In this document: in pieces, positions 14,090-19,541 of the stretch
Position numbering within the stretch: position 1 is the first letter of the stretch
Layout of the letters: each line of letters starts with the position of its first letter
From: Bacteroidales bacterium UBA3824
GTDB lineage: Bacteria > Bacteroidota > Bacteroidia > Bacteroidales > UBA3824
DNA length: 19,541 bases
Reading direction: 5' to 3'
Assembly (NCBI GenBank): GCA_002393195.1
Contig: DGIK01000161.1
Coordinates: 1-19,541, forward strand
The notes under the pieces: generated by a model
What the model was told of the DNA's origin: nothing
Databases searched by the model: none
What the model saw: only the letters and a program-made list of their open reading frames with translations
Position numbers and translations under genes: made by a program

Positions 14090-14965
14090 CTATCCTAAAA
14101 TGTGGTTATCAATAATATCCTTTACAAATTCGTTGATGTCAGCGTCGGAACCGGTGAGTTTTTTGGATTCCTTGGCTGTCAACACCACCGACTGAATCTC
14201 CTTGACGAAAGTCGGGCTGCCTGCCTTGCCGGTGCGGTTGGCGTCGATATTCACGTCGTCTGCGCCCCAAGTGGTGATGTTGAGGTAAGGACGAGCCTCG
14301 TAGAGAGCCTTGTCGGCGTTGGCGGCTTCGATTTCCATTGCGGTCATTGCGTTCTTAAACTTCATCACGCGCTTAGCATTGCGCGAGCGGCAGGGAGCGG
14401 CTGAGCCAGTTACCGTTATGAGTACCGGGAATGGCGCGTTGACGGTCTCCACACCGTGCTCCAAGCGGCGGCGGATGGTGATGTCTTTTTCGTTGATGTC
14501 AACTATTTCCTCGGCGTAAGTTACCTGCGGAATTTCGAGTTTTTCGGCAGCCTGCGGGCCTACCTGAGCGGTGTCGCCGTCGATAGCCTGACGACCGCAC
14601 ATCACGATGTCGTAGTTGCCTATCGTCTTGATAGCCTGAGCGATGGCGTAACTTGTGGCGAGAGTGTCAGAACCGCCGAGTTTGCGGTCGGTGAGGAGGA
14701 TGCCGTTGTCAGCACCCCTGAAAATAGCCTCCCTGATGACGTCCGCCGCCTTGGGCAGACCCATCGACAATACGGTGATTGTAGTCTCGGGGAATTGATC
14801 CTTGATTCTCAACGCCTGTTCGAGCGCGTTGAGATCCTCAGGATTGAAGATAGCCGGCAGGGCGGCACGGTTCATAGTACCGTCCTCCTTCATAGCATCC
14901 TTGCCAACATTATGAGTGTCAGGCACTTGCTTTGCCAATACAATGATTTTGAATCCCTTTTTCAT
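14090..14965 (-). CDS. etfB: Electron transfer flavoprotein subunit beta
   Basis: This is a 291-residue EtfB/FixA protein and the first gene of the leftward etfB-etfA-acyl-CoA dehydrogenase operon. Hallmarks are IIVLAKQVPDT (7-17), NRAALPAIFNPEDLNALEQA (32-51), TVLSMGLPKAADVIREAIFR (64-83), GADNGILLTDRKLGGSDTLA (84-103) and MCGRQAIDGDTAQVGPQAAE (121-140), the nucleotide-binding and dimer-interface segments of the family. Then come LEHGVETVNAPFPVLITVTG and PYLNITTWGADDVNID. The protein is slightly longer than classic mitochondrial-type EtfB (about 255), as is common in anaerobes. It binds the second nucleotide (AMP, or FAD in bifurcating forms). Upstream, the minus strand has only a partial -7 box (TATCTTTA, near 15010-15017). 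A terminator facing this operon (15042-15077) separates it from the upstream FISUMP gene, so it should have its own promoter. Confidence 0.95.
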   Translation of the reverse strand: MKKGFKIIVLAKQVPDTHNVGKDAMKEDGTMNRAALPAIFNPEDLNALEQALRIKDQFPETTITVLSMGLPKAADVIREAIFRGADNGILLTDRKLGGSDTLATSYAIAQAIKTIGNYDIVMCGRQAIDGDTAQVGPQAAEKLEIPQVTYAEEIVDINEKDITIRRRLEHGVETVNAPFPVLITVTGSAAPCRSRNAKRVMKFKNAMTAMEIEAANADKALYEARPYLNITTWGADDVNIDANRTGKAGSPTFVKEIQSVVLTAKESKKLTGSDADINEFVKDIIDNHILG

Positions 14966-15041
14966 TTATATTAGAATTACGTTAAAGTTTTTCAATAATT
15001 TGAGAGCGTAAAGATAAAAATAATTTCGGATAGAAAAAAAT

Positions 15042-15077
15042 AAAAAAACGCAGTGCCTTAAAACAAGCACTGCGTTT
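15042..15077 (-). terminator. Rho-independent terminator upstream of etfB
   Basis: AAACGCAGTGC (15046-15056) and GCACTGCGTTT (15067-15077) form a perfect 11-bp stem with a 10-base loop. Read leftward it is followed by a T-rich tract (15047-15042, then more T after one A). It should stop leftward transcripts from the FISUMP gene. Rightward the following bases are only moderately T-rich. Confidence 0.8.
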
Positions 15078-15115
15078 GATTCTTTTCCTTTACGTATTTA
15101 TGGGTCGCTACGCGA

Positions 15116-15200
15116 GAAATCTGACAAATTTTTACAAATCAAACAAATATCTATTTGTACAATTATTTTATGATTTGTAAGATTTCTGTCCGTCAGGACA
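15116..15200. repeat. Nested AT-rich inverted repeats after the FISUMP gene
   Basis: GAAATCTGACAAAT (15116-15129) mirrors ATTTGTAAGATTTC (15173-15186) at 13 of 14 positions. Inside it, ACAAATA (15143-15149) mirrors TATTTGT (15152-15158), and TACAAATC (15133-15140) mirrors GATTTGTA (15172-15179). Next to it is a small GC hairpin TGTCC-GTCA-GGACA (15187-15200). The 143 bases between the terminator and the FISUMP stop hold nothing else that I can recognise. Confidence 0.6.
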
Positions 15201-15220
15201 CTCACAAATATCAACACATT

Positions 15221-15910
15221 TTACTCTTCGCGCACATAATTGGGGCTGCGCACGGGGCGGATAGTGAGTCCGAGGTTGCGGGTGCGAAGTGCTACATCCG
15301 TGTCATTCTGGCTAAACGTGAAGCACTGGGCTTTGTTAGATGCCTTGTCGCTGAGAGTGCACGACCAATAGTAGCCGTTGGTGCTTACAAGAGCCTTCGA
15401 CCTGTTGGAAAAGAAGCCAGCAGCCGGCATAAACAATTTGCTGCCGTTTTTGCCAGTGATTTCGATGATGTTTTTGCCATTGCGAACAGTCCACTTCCAG
15501 GTACATTCCTTTTTGAGTTCTTCAAATTGTTCCTTAGTCGGCATACACCAACCATCGCCCCACCTTTGGGAGGCTACGTCGTCAGCAGTCTCCAATGTTG
15601 CCAACGTGTCGGTATATTTGCCACTGCCGAGAGCCGCCTGAGCACAATATTTGATAAACTTGGTAGCGTCGCCACCTTTTACATACTTGTAGGTTTTCCA
15701 GCTGTACTCAGATTTGTAATCGACCTCGCCCCAGGCAAAATAGTCGCCACTATCTTCGGGCACAGACGCACCAATGTTGGTAAAAGCCCAGAGCGTACCC
15801 GACGGAAGACCAAGGTCCACCTGCAAATGCTCCTTCTCCCTCTCGTCTTCTTGTGCCCACATTACCGTAGCAATGAGCATGAAGACAACTATCAAATTTA
15901 ATTTCTTCAT
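15221..15910 (-). CDS. Secreted FISUMP-domain protein
   Basis: This is a 229-residue exported protein starting at ATG 15910 (MKKLNLIVVFMLIATVMWAQ signal peptide, cleavage after Ala19 or Gln20). An ATG five codons upstream is possible but places non-signal residues first. The mature part is one FISUMP (Fibrobacter succinogenes major paralogous) domain: HLQVDLGLPSGTLWAFTNIG near the start, DSGDYFAWGEVDYKSEYSWK, RWGDGWCMPTKEQFEELKKE, KNIIEITGKNGSKLFMPAAG and NGYYWSCTL in the middle, and LGLTIRPVRSP at the end. The fold is related to C-type-lectin/FGE-like modules of surface proteins; the ligand is unknown. No lipobox or sorting domain is visible, so it is probably periplasmic or released. The gene stands alone between a terminator (15042-15077) and the divergent 55-aa lipoprotein. 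No consensus promoter was found. Confidence 0.88.
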   Translation of the reverse strand: MKKLNLIVVFMLIATVMWAQEDEREKEHLQVDLGLPSGTLWAFTNIGASVPEDSGDYFAWGEVDYKSEYSWKTYKYVKGGDATKFIKYCAQAALGSGKYTDTLATLETADDVASQRWGDGWCMPTKEQFEELKKECTWKWTVRNGKNIIEITGKNGSKLFMPAAGFFSNRSKALVSTNGYYWSCTLSDKASNKAQCFTFSQNDTDVALRTRNLGLTIRPVRSPNYVREE

Positions 15911-15977
15911 TTGTTCAATTATCATTAATTTGTTTTACGTATCACTATTGTAACGAAACAAATACCGTGCATATTAT

Positions 15978-16070
15978 ATGATTTTTTTGTTTTTTCTCAC
16001 AAAAAAAGAACTCGATAGCAAATCAGACACCGAATTGGGCAAGATTATGGAGGGATTATCTAAAAAATAA
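15978..16070 (+). CDS. Possible 30-aa small ORF or gene remnant
   Basis: ATG 15978 to TAA 16068-16070 gives MIFLFFLTKKELDSKSDTEL followed by GKIMEGLSKK. The second half looks like a charged helix of a genuine protein end, while the first half comes from a T-rich run. There is no consensus promoter. It may be the tail of a decayed gene. This is the only coding hint in the 306-base gap 15911-16216, which otherwise holds the promoter and hairpin of the next gene. Confidence 0.15.
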   Translation: MIFLFFLTKKELDSKSDTELGKIMEGLSKK

Positions 16071-16100
16071 CAAGTTTTAATAAATTTTTACACAGAAAAA

Positions 16101-16132
16101 TTTGTCAACTACATTTTTAATTTTTACATTTG
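16101..16132 (+). promoter_or_regulatory. Promoter of the 55-aa lipoprotein gene
   Basis: TTTG (16101-16104), 20 bases, then TACATTTG (16125-16132): a full Bacteroidota consensus. A start near 16139 gives a leader of about 78 bases. Confidence 0.72.
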
Positions 16133-16143
16133 GGCGATAATAA

Positions 16144-16167
16144 TTACAAGTTTGCGTTAACTTGTAA
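16144..16167 (+). promoter_or_regulatory. Perfect inverted repeat at the 5' end of the lipoprotein transcript
   Basis: TTACAAGTT (16144-16152) and AACTTGTAA (16159-16167) form a perfect 9+9 inverted repeat with a 6-base spacer, starting about 5 bases after the predicted transcript start. It could be a repressor operator or a stabilising leader hairpin. Confidence 0.55.
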
Positions 16168-16216
16168 AAGTTATATAATTTACATTAGTTTATAAAACCA
16201 CAAAGCCGACTGAAAA

Positions 16217-16384
16217 ATGAAAAAGAAAATCACAATCGCGCTGCTTGCGACAACATCGGCGGTGTTGGTATTTGCATTATCATCATGCGAAGTAAAACCG
16301 GCAGACACGTCCAACAACCCATGCTTTTGGGCAAAACACGTGAAGGACTCAGTAATCAATGCCGAAACCAACGCAACTCTGTAA
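16217..16384 (+). CDS. Small lipoprotein, 55 aa
   Basis: ATG 16217 to TAA 16382-16384 encodes a 55-residue precursor: basic start MKKK, hydrophobic stretch ITIALLATTSAVLVFA, lipobox LSSC (Cys24) and a mature chain of only 32 residues (CEVKPADTSNNPCFWAKHVK, then DSVINAETNATL). A second Cys (36) and a Trp (38) are present. The frame is supported by a consensus promoter, a structured leader and a strong terminator 33 bases after the stop, so it is a single-gene unit. It should be anchored in the outer membrane or the outer leaflet of the inner membrane. I do not recognise a family. Small lysis-type or stress-induced lipoproteins have this size, but nothing here proves such a role. It is upstream of degP on the same strand but separated by the terminator. 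Confidence 0.78.
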   Translation: MKKKITIALLATTSAVLVFALSSCEVKPADTSNNPCFWAKHVKDSVINAETNATL

Positions 16385-16416
16385 CATTGCACGACACTAT
16401 CTAACCTACTTCGAGG

Positions 16417-16449
16417 AAGGCTGTCAAACAAAACGACAGCCTTTTTTTT
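16417..16449 (+). terminator. Rho-independent terminator of the 55-aa lipoprotein gene
   Basis: AAGGCTGTC (16417-16425) pairs with GACAGCCTT (16435-16443), a perfect 9-bp stem with loop AAACAAAAC, followed by an eight-T tract (16442-16449). Confidence 0.88.
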
Positions 16450-16480
16450 AACAAATTTATAAAAATAATCCCCAATGTTT

Positions 16481-16509
16481 AACCGCGTCCAAATATTGTT
16501 AAACCGCGT
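16481..16509. promoter_or_regulatory. Two AACCGCGT direct repeats 21 bp apart upstream of degP
   Basis: AACCGCGT occurs at 16481-16488 and again at 16502-16509, both within a GTT-A-rich context. The 21-bp offset is two turns of DNA. They end about 32 bases upstream of the degP -7 box, the position expected for an activator site. Confidence 0.45.
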
Positions 16510-16540
16510 TAAGAAATTTTTTTAATAAGAAAACACTGTA

Positions 16541-16548
16541 TAATTTTG
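16541..16548 (+). promoter_or_regulatory. Promoter -7 box of degP
   Basis: TAATTTTG fits TAnnTTTG exactly. Twenty bases upstream is TTTT rather than TTTG, so the -33 box is weak, consistent with a promoter that needs an activator. The start near 16555 gives a leader of about 50 bases. Confidence 0.55.
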
Positions 16549-16605
16549 CAATTGAAAACAAGAAACAGAAACAAATGTGTTCAACAATCTAAATAAACAA
16601 AAACC

Positions 16606-18081
16606 ATGAAAGATAATATGAACATCAAGACAATGGCAATCATGCTCGCCCTCGGACTTGCCGGCGGCATGGCAGGCTACGCGCTCACGGGCGCCATCAG
16701 CAACAAGACAGACAAAAACGACGCACAGGCAATAAGCCAAGACACCGGCGCACATGCTCAGTTTGCGTCCAATATGCCCACATACTTCACATCGGCAACT
16801 CCAACGGAGTTTACCACGGCGGCAGAGAAATGCATCGACGGCGTGGTGCACGTAAAGACAATGTACCAACAGCAAAGCAGCAATCAAGGATACACCGACC
16901 TGTTCCAATACTTCTTTGGCATTCCTGACCAACCGATGCAGATGCAGCCGCAACAGGCATCTGGCTCAGGCGTCATCATCAGCAAAGACGGCTATATAGT
17001 CACCAACAACCACGTAATTGAAAACTCAACATCAATCGAGGTAGTGCTCAACGACCGCCGCACCTACGAGGCTACACTCATAGGCCGCGACCCGCAGACC
17101 GACCTCGCGCTCCTCAAGATAGACGCCGACAATCTCACCGTAATCCCATTCGGCGACAGCGACAACCTCAAAGTAGGCGAATGGGTAATGGCTATAGGCA
17201 ATCCCTTCAACCTGACCTCCACCGTAACATCGGGCATCGTGAGCGCAAAGGCGCGCAACCTCAACATCCTCGAACGCAAGGGCGCGATAGAATCGTTCAT
17301 ACAGACCGATGCGGCTGTCAACCCCGGCAACTCGGGCGGCGCGTTAGTGAATACCGACGGCCAATTGGTAGGCATCAACACCGCCATCTACTCTCAGACA
17401 GGCAATTTTGCTGGCTACGCATTTGCAGTGCCCACAAGCATCGTCAAGAAGGTAATCTCCGACCTTATGGAATTTGGCACGGTACAGAGGGCTATGCTCG
17501 GCGTTATGATTTCTGACATCACCCCCGAAATTGCAAAGGAAAACAATCTCGACAAAATCAACGGCGTATATGTGGAGGGTGTTAACGACAATTCTGCCGC
17601 AGCCGACGCTGGCATCGAGAAGGGCGACATCATCCTCGCCATCAACGACAAAAACACCAACACAATCGCCGAACTCCAAGAGTCGGTATCTCAATTCCGT
17701 CCGGGCAACACTGCCACAGTCAAGTATTCACGCAACGGCGACATCCGCACAGCGCAGGTTACATTCAAGAATCAGGACAACAATACCAATGTAACCACAC
17801 GCAAGGCAATGGACTTGCTCGGCGCATCATTTGAGCCACTCTCGAAGGAAGAACTCGAAAACTACGACCTCCGTTACGGTGTACAAGTTACCGACCTCCA
17901 ATCGGGCAAACTGATGAGCGCAGGAGTCCGCAAGGGATTCATCATCACAAGCATCAACAACACTCCCATCAAAACCACCGACGATATTGAAAAAATCATC
18001 AACAACGCCAAAGGCGGCGTATATATCGAAGGCGAATATCCCAACGGCAGACCCGGATACTACGCATTTGGAATGAAATAA
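16606..18081 (+). CDS. degP: DegP/HtrA-family periplasmic serine protease
   Basis: This is a 491-residue envelope protease/chaperone that degrades or refolds misfolded exported proteins. The N-terminal hydrophobic segment (about 8-30, MAIMLALGLAGGMAGYALTG) is a signal peptide or anchor. The trypsin-like domain has a complete triad: His136 in VTNNHVIE, Asp166 in QTDLALLKI and Ser243 in NPGNSGGAL. PDZ1 (about 292-385) begins RAMLGVMISDITPEIA, and PDZ2 (about 400-485) includes GVQVTDLQSGKLMSAGVRKG. Two PDZ domains and the length match DegP/DegQ. A Gln-rich LA-loop-like insert (about 88-117, YQQQSSNQGY to PMQMQPQQ) precedes the His motif. Start Met1 or Met5 are both possible. The gene is monocistronic: its own promoter, with direct repeats upstream, and a 17-bp terminator downstream. 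Confidence 0.95.
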   Translation: MKDNMNIKTMAIMLALGLAGGMAGYALTGAISNKTDKNDAQAISQDTGAHAQFASNMPTYFTSATPTEFTTAAEKCIDGVVHVKTMYQQQSSNQGYTDLFQYFFGIPDQPMQMQPQQASGSGVIISKDGYIVTNNHVIENSTSIEVVLNDRRTYEATLIGRDPQTDLALLKIDADNLTVIPFGDSDNLKVGEWVMAIGNPFNLTSTVTSGIVSAKARNLNILERKGAIESFIQTDAAVNPGNSGGALVNTDGQLVGINTAIYSQTGNFAGYAFAVPTSIVKKVISDLMEFGTVQRAMLGVMISDITPEIAKENNLDKINGVYVEGVNDNSAAADAGIEKGDIILAINDKNTNTIAELQESVSQFRPGNTATVKYSRNGDIRTAQVTFKNQDNNTNVTTRKAMDLLGASFEPLSKEELENYDLRYGVQVTDLQSGKLMSAGVRKGFIITSINNTPIKTTDDIEKIINNAKGGVYIEGEYPNGRPGYYAFGMK

Positions 18082-18104
18082 TGTAACGAATTGTTTTTAA
18101 TATG

Positions 18105-18149
18105 AAATACCGGCGTTATAGATTGCTGCTATAACGCCGGTATTTTTTT
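18105..18149 (+). terminator. Rho-independent terminator of degP
   Basis: AAATACCGGCGTTATAG (18105-18121) pairs perfectly over 17 bp with 18129-18145 around loop ATTGCTG, followed by a seven-T run (18143-18149). It is the strongest terminator in the window; the A-run on the left arm makes it usable leftward too. Confidence 0.92.
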
Positions 18150-18163
18150 GTGTATTCTATTAC

Positions 18164-18181
18164 CGTGGGTTCTCACCCACG
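18164..18181. repeat. Short GC hairpin next to the IS element
   Basis: CGTGGGT-TCTC-ACCCACG is a perfect 7-bp hairpin in AT-rich DNA, 8 bases before the left end of the IS982 element. There is no T-tract, so it is not a terminator. It could be a REP-like unit. Confidence 0.5.
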
Positions 18182-18240
18182 TCTATTATAACGTGAGTTC
18201 GACGAAAATATTAAAAAAATAATCGTCTTAAAATTAGGAA

Positions 18241-18305
18241 ATTAGCGATATATTTAGTAACTTTAAAGTGTTAAAAAAAAAGTTAAACCAAATAATATCG
18301 CTAAT
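18241..18305 (+). repeat. Inverted repeat enclosing the transposase start
   Basis: ATTAGCGATAT (18241-18251) and ATATCGCTAAT (18295-18305) are perfect 11-bp complements around a 43-base A/T-rich interior that holds the GTG start and first codons of the transposase. In a transcript entering from outside, this would fold the translation start into a hairpin loop. Confidence 0.6.
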
Positions 18306-19026
18306 ATTTACCGAGAATAAAGTTAGTGAAATTTTCTGTATGGCGGATGATTTTTGTAATTTTTTTGATGCAAAAATGAAAAAATATATTCTGCCCAAGG
18401 CTACAAAAAGGAACTACCATCGAGACGGTACGCTCTCTAAGGCGGAAGTGATGGTAATCATCATCTTGTTTCATAGTTCGGGATATCGTTGCCTGAAACA
18501 TTTCTATCTGGAACATGTGTCAAAGCACCTGCGCCACTTGTTTCCAAAGCTTGTGTCGTACAACCGTTTCGTGGAACTTGAAAAAGAAGTCGCCATACCG
18601 CTTGCCATCTTCATCAAGAACGTACTGCTGGGTAAGTGTACAGGCATCAGTTTCGTTGACAGTACGCCGCTGAGGGTCTGCAAAAACCAACGCATCCACA
18701 TGCACAAGGTTTTCAAGGGCGTTGCGCAGAGGGGAAAATGCTCCATGGGCTGGTTCTTCGGATTCAAACTGCATCTGATATGCAATGAGAAGGGCGAGCT
18801 GCTCAACTTCATGATCACGCCTGGTGATGTCGACGACCGCAAGCCTCTTATAGAGACTATCAACGACGAACTAAAAAACATCGCGCAAGTGGAACACTCA
18901 CGACATCGGTCTTTAAACAACTTCATGGTCAACATGTTTGGAGGCATTGCTGCTTATTGCTTTTTCCCGAAGAAACCATGCATTACATGTGAAAGATATT
19001 ATGACAATCAATTAACTTTGTTCTAA
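18268..19026 (+). CDS. IS982-family transposase with internal in-frame deletion
   Basis: This 252-residue frame begins at GTG 18268; a later ATG at 18340 would remove conserved residues (KVSEIFCMADDFC). It is clearly of the IS982 DDE family: VSYNRFVELEKEV, GISFVDSTPLRVCKNQRIHM (first catalytic Asp131), KVFKGVAQRGKCSMGWFFGF, GELLNFMITPGDVDDRKPL, and the C-terminal IETINDELKN (Glu196) with SRHRSLNNFMVN and CFFPKKP. In complete family members about 50-60 residues, including the ADKGY-type motif with the second catalytic Asp, lie between DDRKPL and IETINDELKN. Here the two are joined directly, near 18847-18852. The total is short compared with about 290-310 residues. The frame is kept, but the enzyme should be inactive, so the element could only move if helped in trans. 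There is no premature stop elsewhere. Confidence 0.9.
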   Translation: MLKKKLNQIISLIFTENKVSEIFCMADDFCNFFDAKMKKYILPKATKRNYHRDGTLSKAEVMVIIILFHSSGYRCLKHFYLEHVSKHLRHLFPKLVSYNRFVELEKEVAIPLAIFIKNVLLGKCTGISFVDSTPLRVCKNQRIHMHKVFKGVAQRGKCSMGWFFGFKLHLICNEKGELLNFMITPGDVDDRKPLIETINDELKNIAQVEHSRHRSLNNFMVNMFGGIAAYCFFPKKPCITCERYYDNQLTLF

Positions 19027-19044
19027 TTTCGTCGAACTCACGTT

Positions 19045-19263
19045 AGTTACTATGTCTGCGGTGCATTCGGCGAAAACGATTATTTCTATAAAATCTGGGG
19101 TGTAGACGAAACTTTCGCCACGACAGACGAAAATGGCAATTATACATTATGCGTACCCAAGTTTTGGTCTGGTACTGTCAACGTTTTTATCAACAACAAT
19201 AAAACAAATTCTCTGACATTCGACCGTGTGATAAATGATTTGACAAGACAAGATTTCAGGTAG
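19045..19263 (+). pseudogene. Decapitated 3' end of a surface-protein gene
   Basis: From the right end of the IS element an open frame continues for 72 codons to TAG 19261-19263: SYYVCGAFGENDYFYKIWGV, then DETFATTDENGNYTLCVPKF, WSGTVNVFINNN and a last part TFDRVINDLTRQDFR. The TDENGNYTLCVPKFWSGTV stretch resembles carboxypeptidase-regulatory-like/Ig-like repeats of Bacteroidales surface proteins. There is no start codon context, and no matching 5' part lies on the left side of the IS (that side is the degP terminator). It is therefore a leftover, probably created by IS-associated deletion. The family assignment is tentative. Confidence 0.65.
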
Positions 19264-19337
19264 AGACGCAAAATAATGCACACTTTTTTTTATACCTTAA
19301 TTCCGCAGCACTTTAGTATAAGTGCCTGATTATGTTC

Positions 19338-19541
19338 TTAGTCCTGTGAATCCATCTTCGACTTTATTATTTCAATATTATCCCAGACAGTCTGTGTACT
19401 TGGATGGTCTTTGCCAAACATGTTTTCAAAAATAACCAAAGCCTTGGTATAATACTCCAAAGCCTTCGGATAATCACCTTGGCTGTCATAGACAGCTCCT
19501 ATGTTGTTGTAAGATGTGGCTGTATCAGGATGCTCCTGCCC
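19338..19541 (-). CDS. TPR (kinesin-light-chain-type) protein, C-terminal end (5' part beyond window)
   Basis: The frame enters from the right edge and stops at TAA (19338-19340), giving 67 visible C-terminal residues: GQEHPDTATSYNNIGAVYDS, then QGDYPKALEYYTKALVIFEN, MFGKDHPSTQTVWDNIEIIK and SKMDSQD. One complete 42-residue kinesin-light-chain-type TPR unit (HPDTATSYNNIGAVYDSQGD, YPKALEYYTKALVI) and the start of a second (GKDHPSTQTVWDNI) are clear. Such proteins usually carry many near-identical repeats and act as protein-protein scaffolds; any N-terminal effector domain is outside the window. It is convergent with the surface-protein remnant; the 74 bases between them contain only a weak GCACTT/AAGTGC inverted repeat (about 19306-19325). 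Confidence 0.85.
   Translation of the reverse strand, partial: GQEHPDTATSYNNIGAVYDSQGDYPKALEYYTKALVIFENMFGKDHPSTQTVWDNIEIIKSKMDSQD

Larger units (their letters stand above)
18190..19044 (+). mobile_element. IS982-family insertion sequence, internally deleted
   Basis: An 855-bp element is bounded by perfect 18-bp terminal inverted repeats: AACGTGAGTTCGACGAAA (18190-18207) and its complement (19027-19044). It contains one transposase frame (18268-19026). Complete IS982 elements are about 1.0-1.1 kb; the missing length matches the internal gap in the transposase. I find no convincing target duplication: the left flank ends CTATTAT and the right begins AGTTACT. The right flank is the headless end of another gene, so the locus has probably been rearranged. 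Confidence 0.88.

Noticed and set aside
16475..16522. Short frame MFNRVQILLNRVKKFF with a repeated NRV motif before degP
   Set aside because: It is created by the AACCGCGT DNA repeats, lacks a promoter upstream and has no other support; the repeats are better read as regulatory.
1..19541. CRISPR array, tRNA, rRNA or phage module
   Set aside because: No regularly spaced repeats, cloverleaf tRNA sequence, rRNA-like sequence or phage structural gene was seen on either strand; this was a reading by eye, not a profile search.

Overview
The window looks like a chromosomal segment from a member of the Bacteroidota, most likely the order Bacteroidales. Four intergenic regions carry a TTTG box, a 19-20 base spacer and a TAnnTTTG box, which is the Bacteroidota sigma-70 promoter. 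The gene families agree: a FecI-type ECF sigma, a DUF4974 anti-sigma and an OMP_b-brl_3 TonB-dependent protein; FISUMP and SUMF1-type secreted proteins; an Rpn (PDDEXK_2) protein; an IS982 transposase; and a kinesin-light-chain-type TPR protein. I cannot fix genus or species from the sequence alone.

Layout. 1-713 (-): secreted SUMF1/formylglycine-generating-enzyme-like protein, cut by the left edge. 790-2136 (-): unrecognised 448-aa lipoprotein. 2219-2593 (+): DUF486 small membrane protein. 2613-4789 (-): two-gene Na+/drug-type ABC exporter (ATPase then permease) with a promoter-proximal palindrome. 4896-5789 (-): LysR-type regulator, divergent from an unannotated 37-aa membrane protein at 5997-6110 (+). 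Each of these two has a consensus promoter, and LysR-like half-sites lie between them. 6135-6180: overlapping terminators for both strands. 6306-7211 (-): Rpn-family nuclease with six 12-bp tandem repeats and an open extension beyond its stop. 7352-11093 (+): an ECF sigma, anti-sigma and TonB-dependent outer-membrane protein operon. 11133-11230: a 98-nt near-perfect palindrome at a convergent junction. 11281-14965 (-): etfB, etfA and acyl-CoA dehydrogenase. 15221-15910 (-): secreted FISUMP-domain protein. 16217-16384 (+): unannotated 55-aa lipoprotein with its own promoter and terminator. 16606-18081 (+): DegP/HtrA protease. 18190-19044: IS982-family element whose transposase has lost an internal block. 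19045-19263: decapitated 3' end of a surface-protein gene. 19338-19541 (-): C-terminal end of a TPR protein, cut by the right edge.

How the genes work together. The etf/acyl-CoA dehydrogenase set is one metabolic unit. The dehydrogenase oxidises an acyl-CoA, or an enoyl-CoA is reduced, with electrons carried by the EtfAB flavoprotein. The sigma, anti-sigma and receptor genes look like a cell-surface signalling unit of the FecIR type: the anti-sigma stop overlaps the receptor start, and the receptor has an N-terminal STN domain. The DegP-like protease handles envelope protein quality control. Most other genes encode exported or membrane proteins.

I see no CRISPR array, tRNA, rRNA, phage module or recognisable defence operon. 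The most unusual signals are the 98-nt palindrome at 11133-11230, the internally deleted IS982 element and its flanks, the LysR/37-aa divergent pair, the overlapping bidirectional terminators, and the direct repeats upstream of degP.
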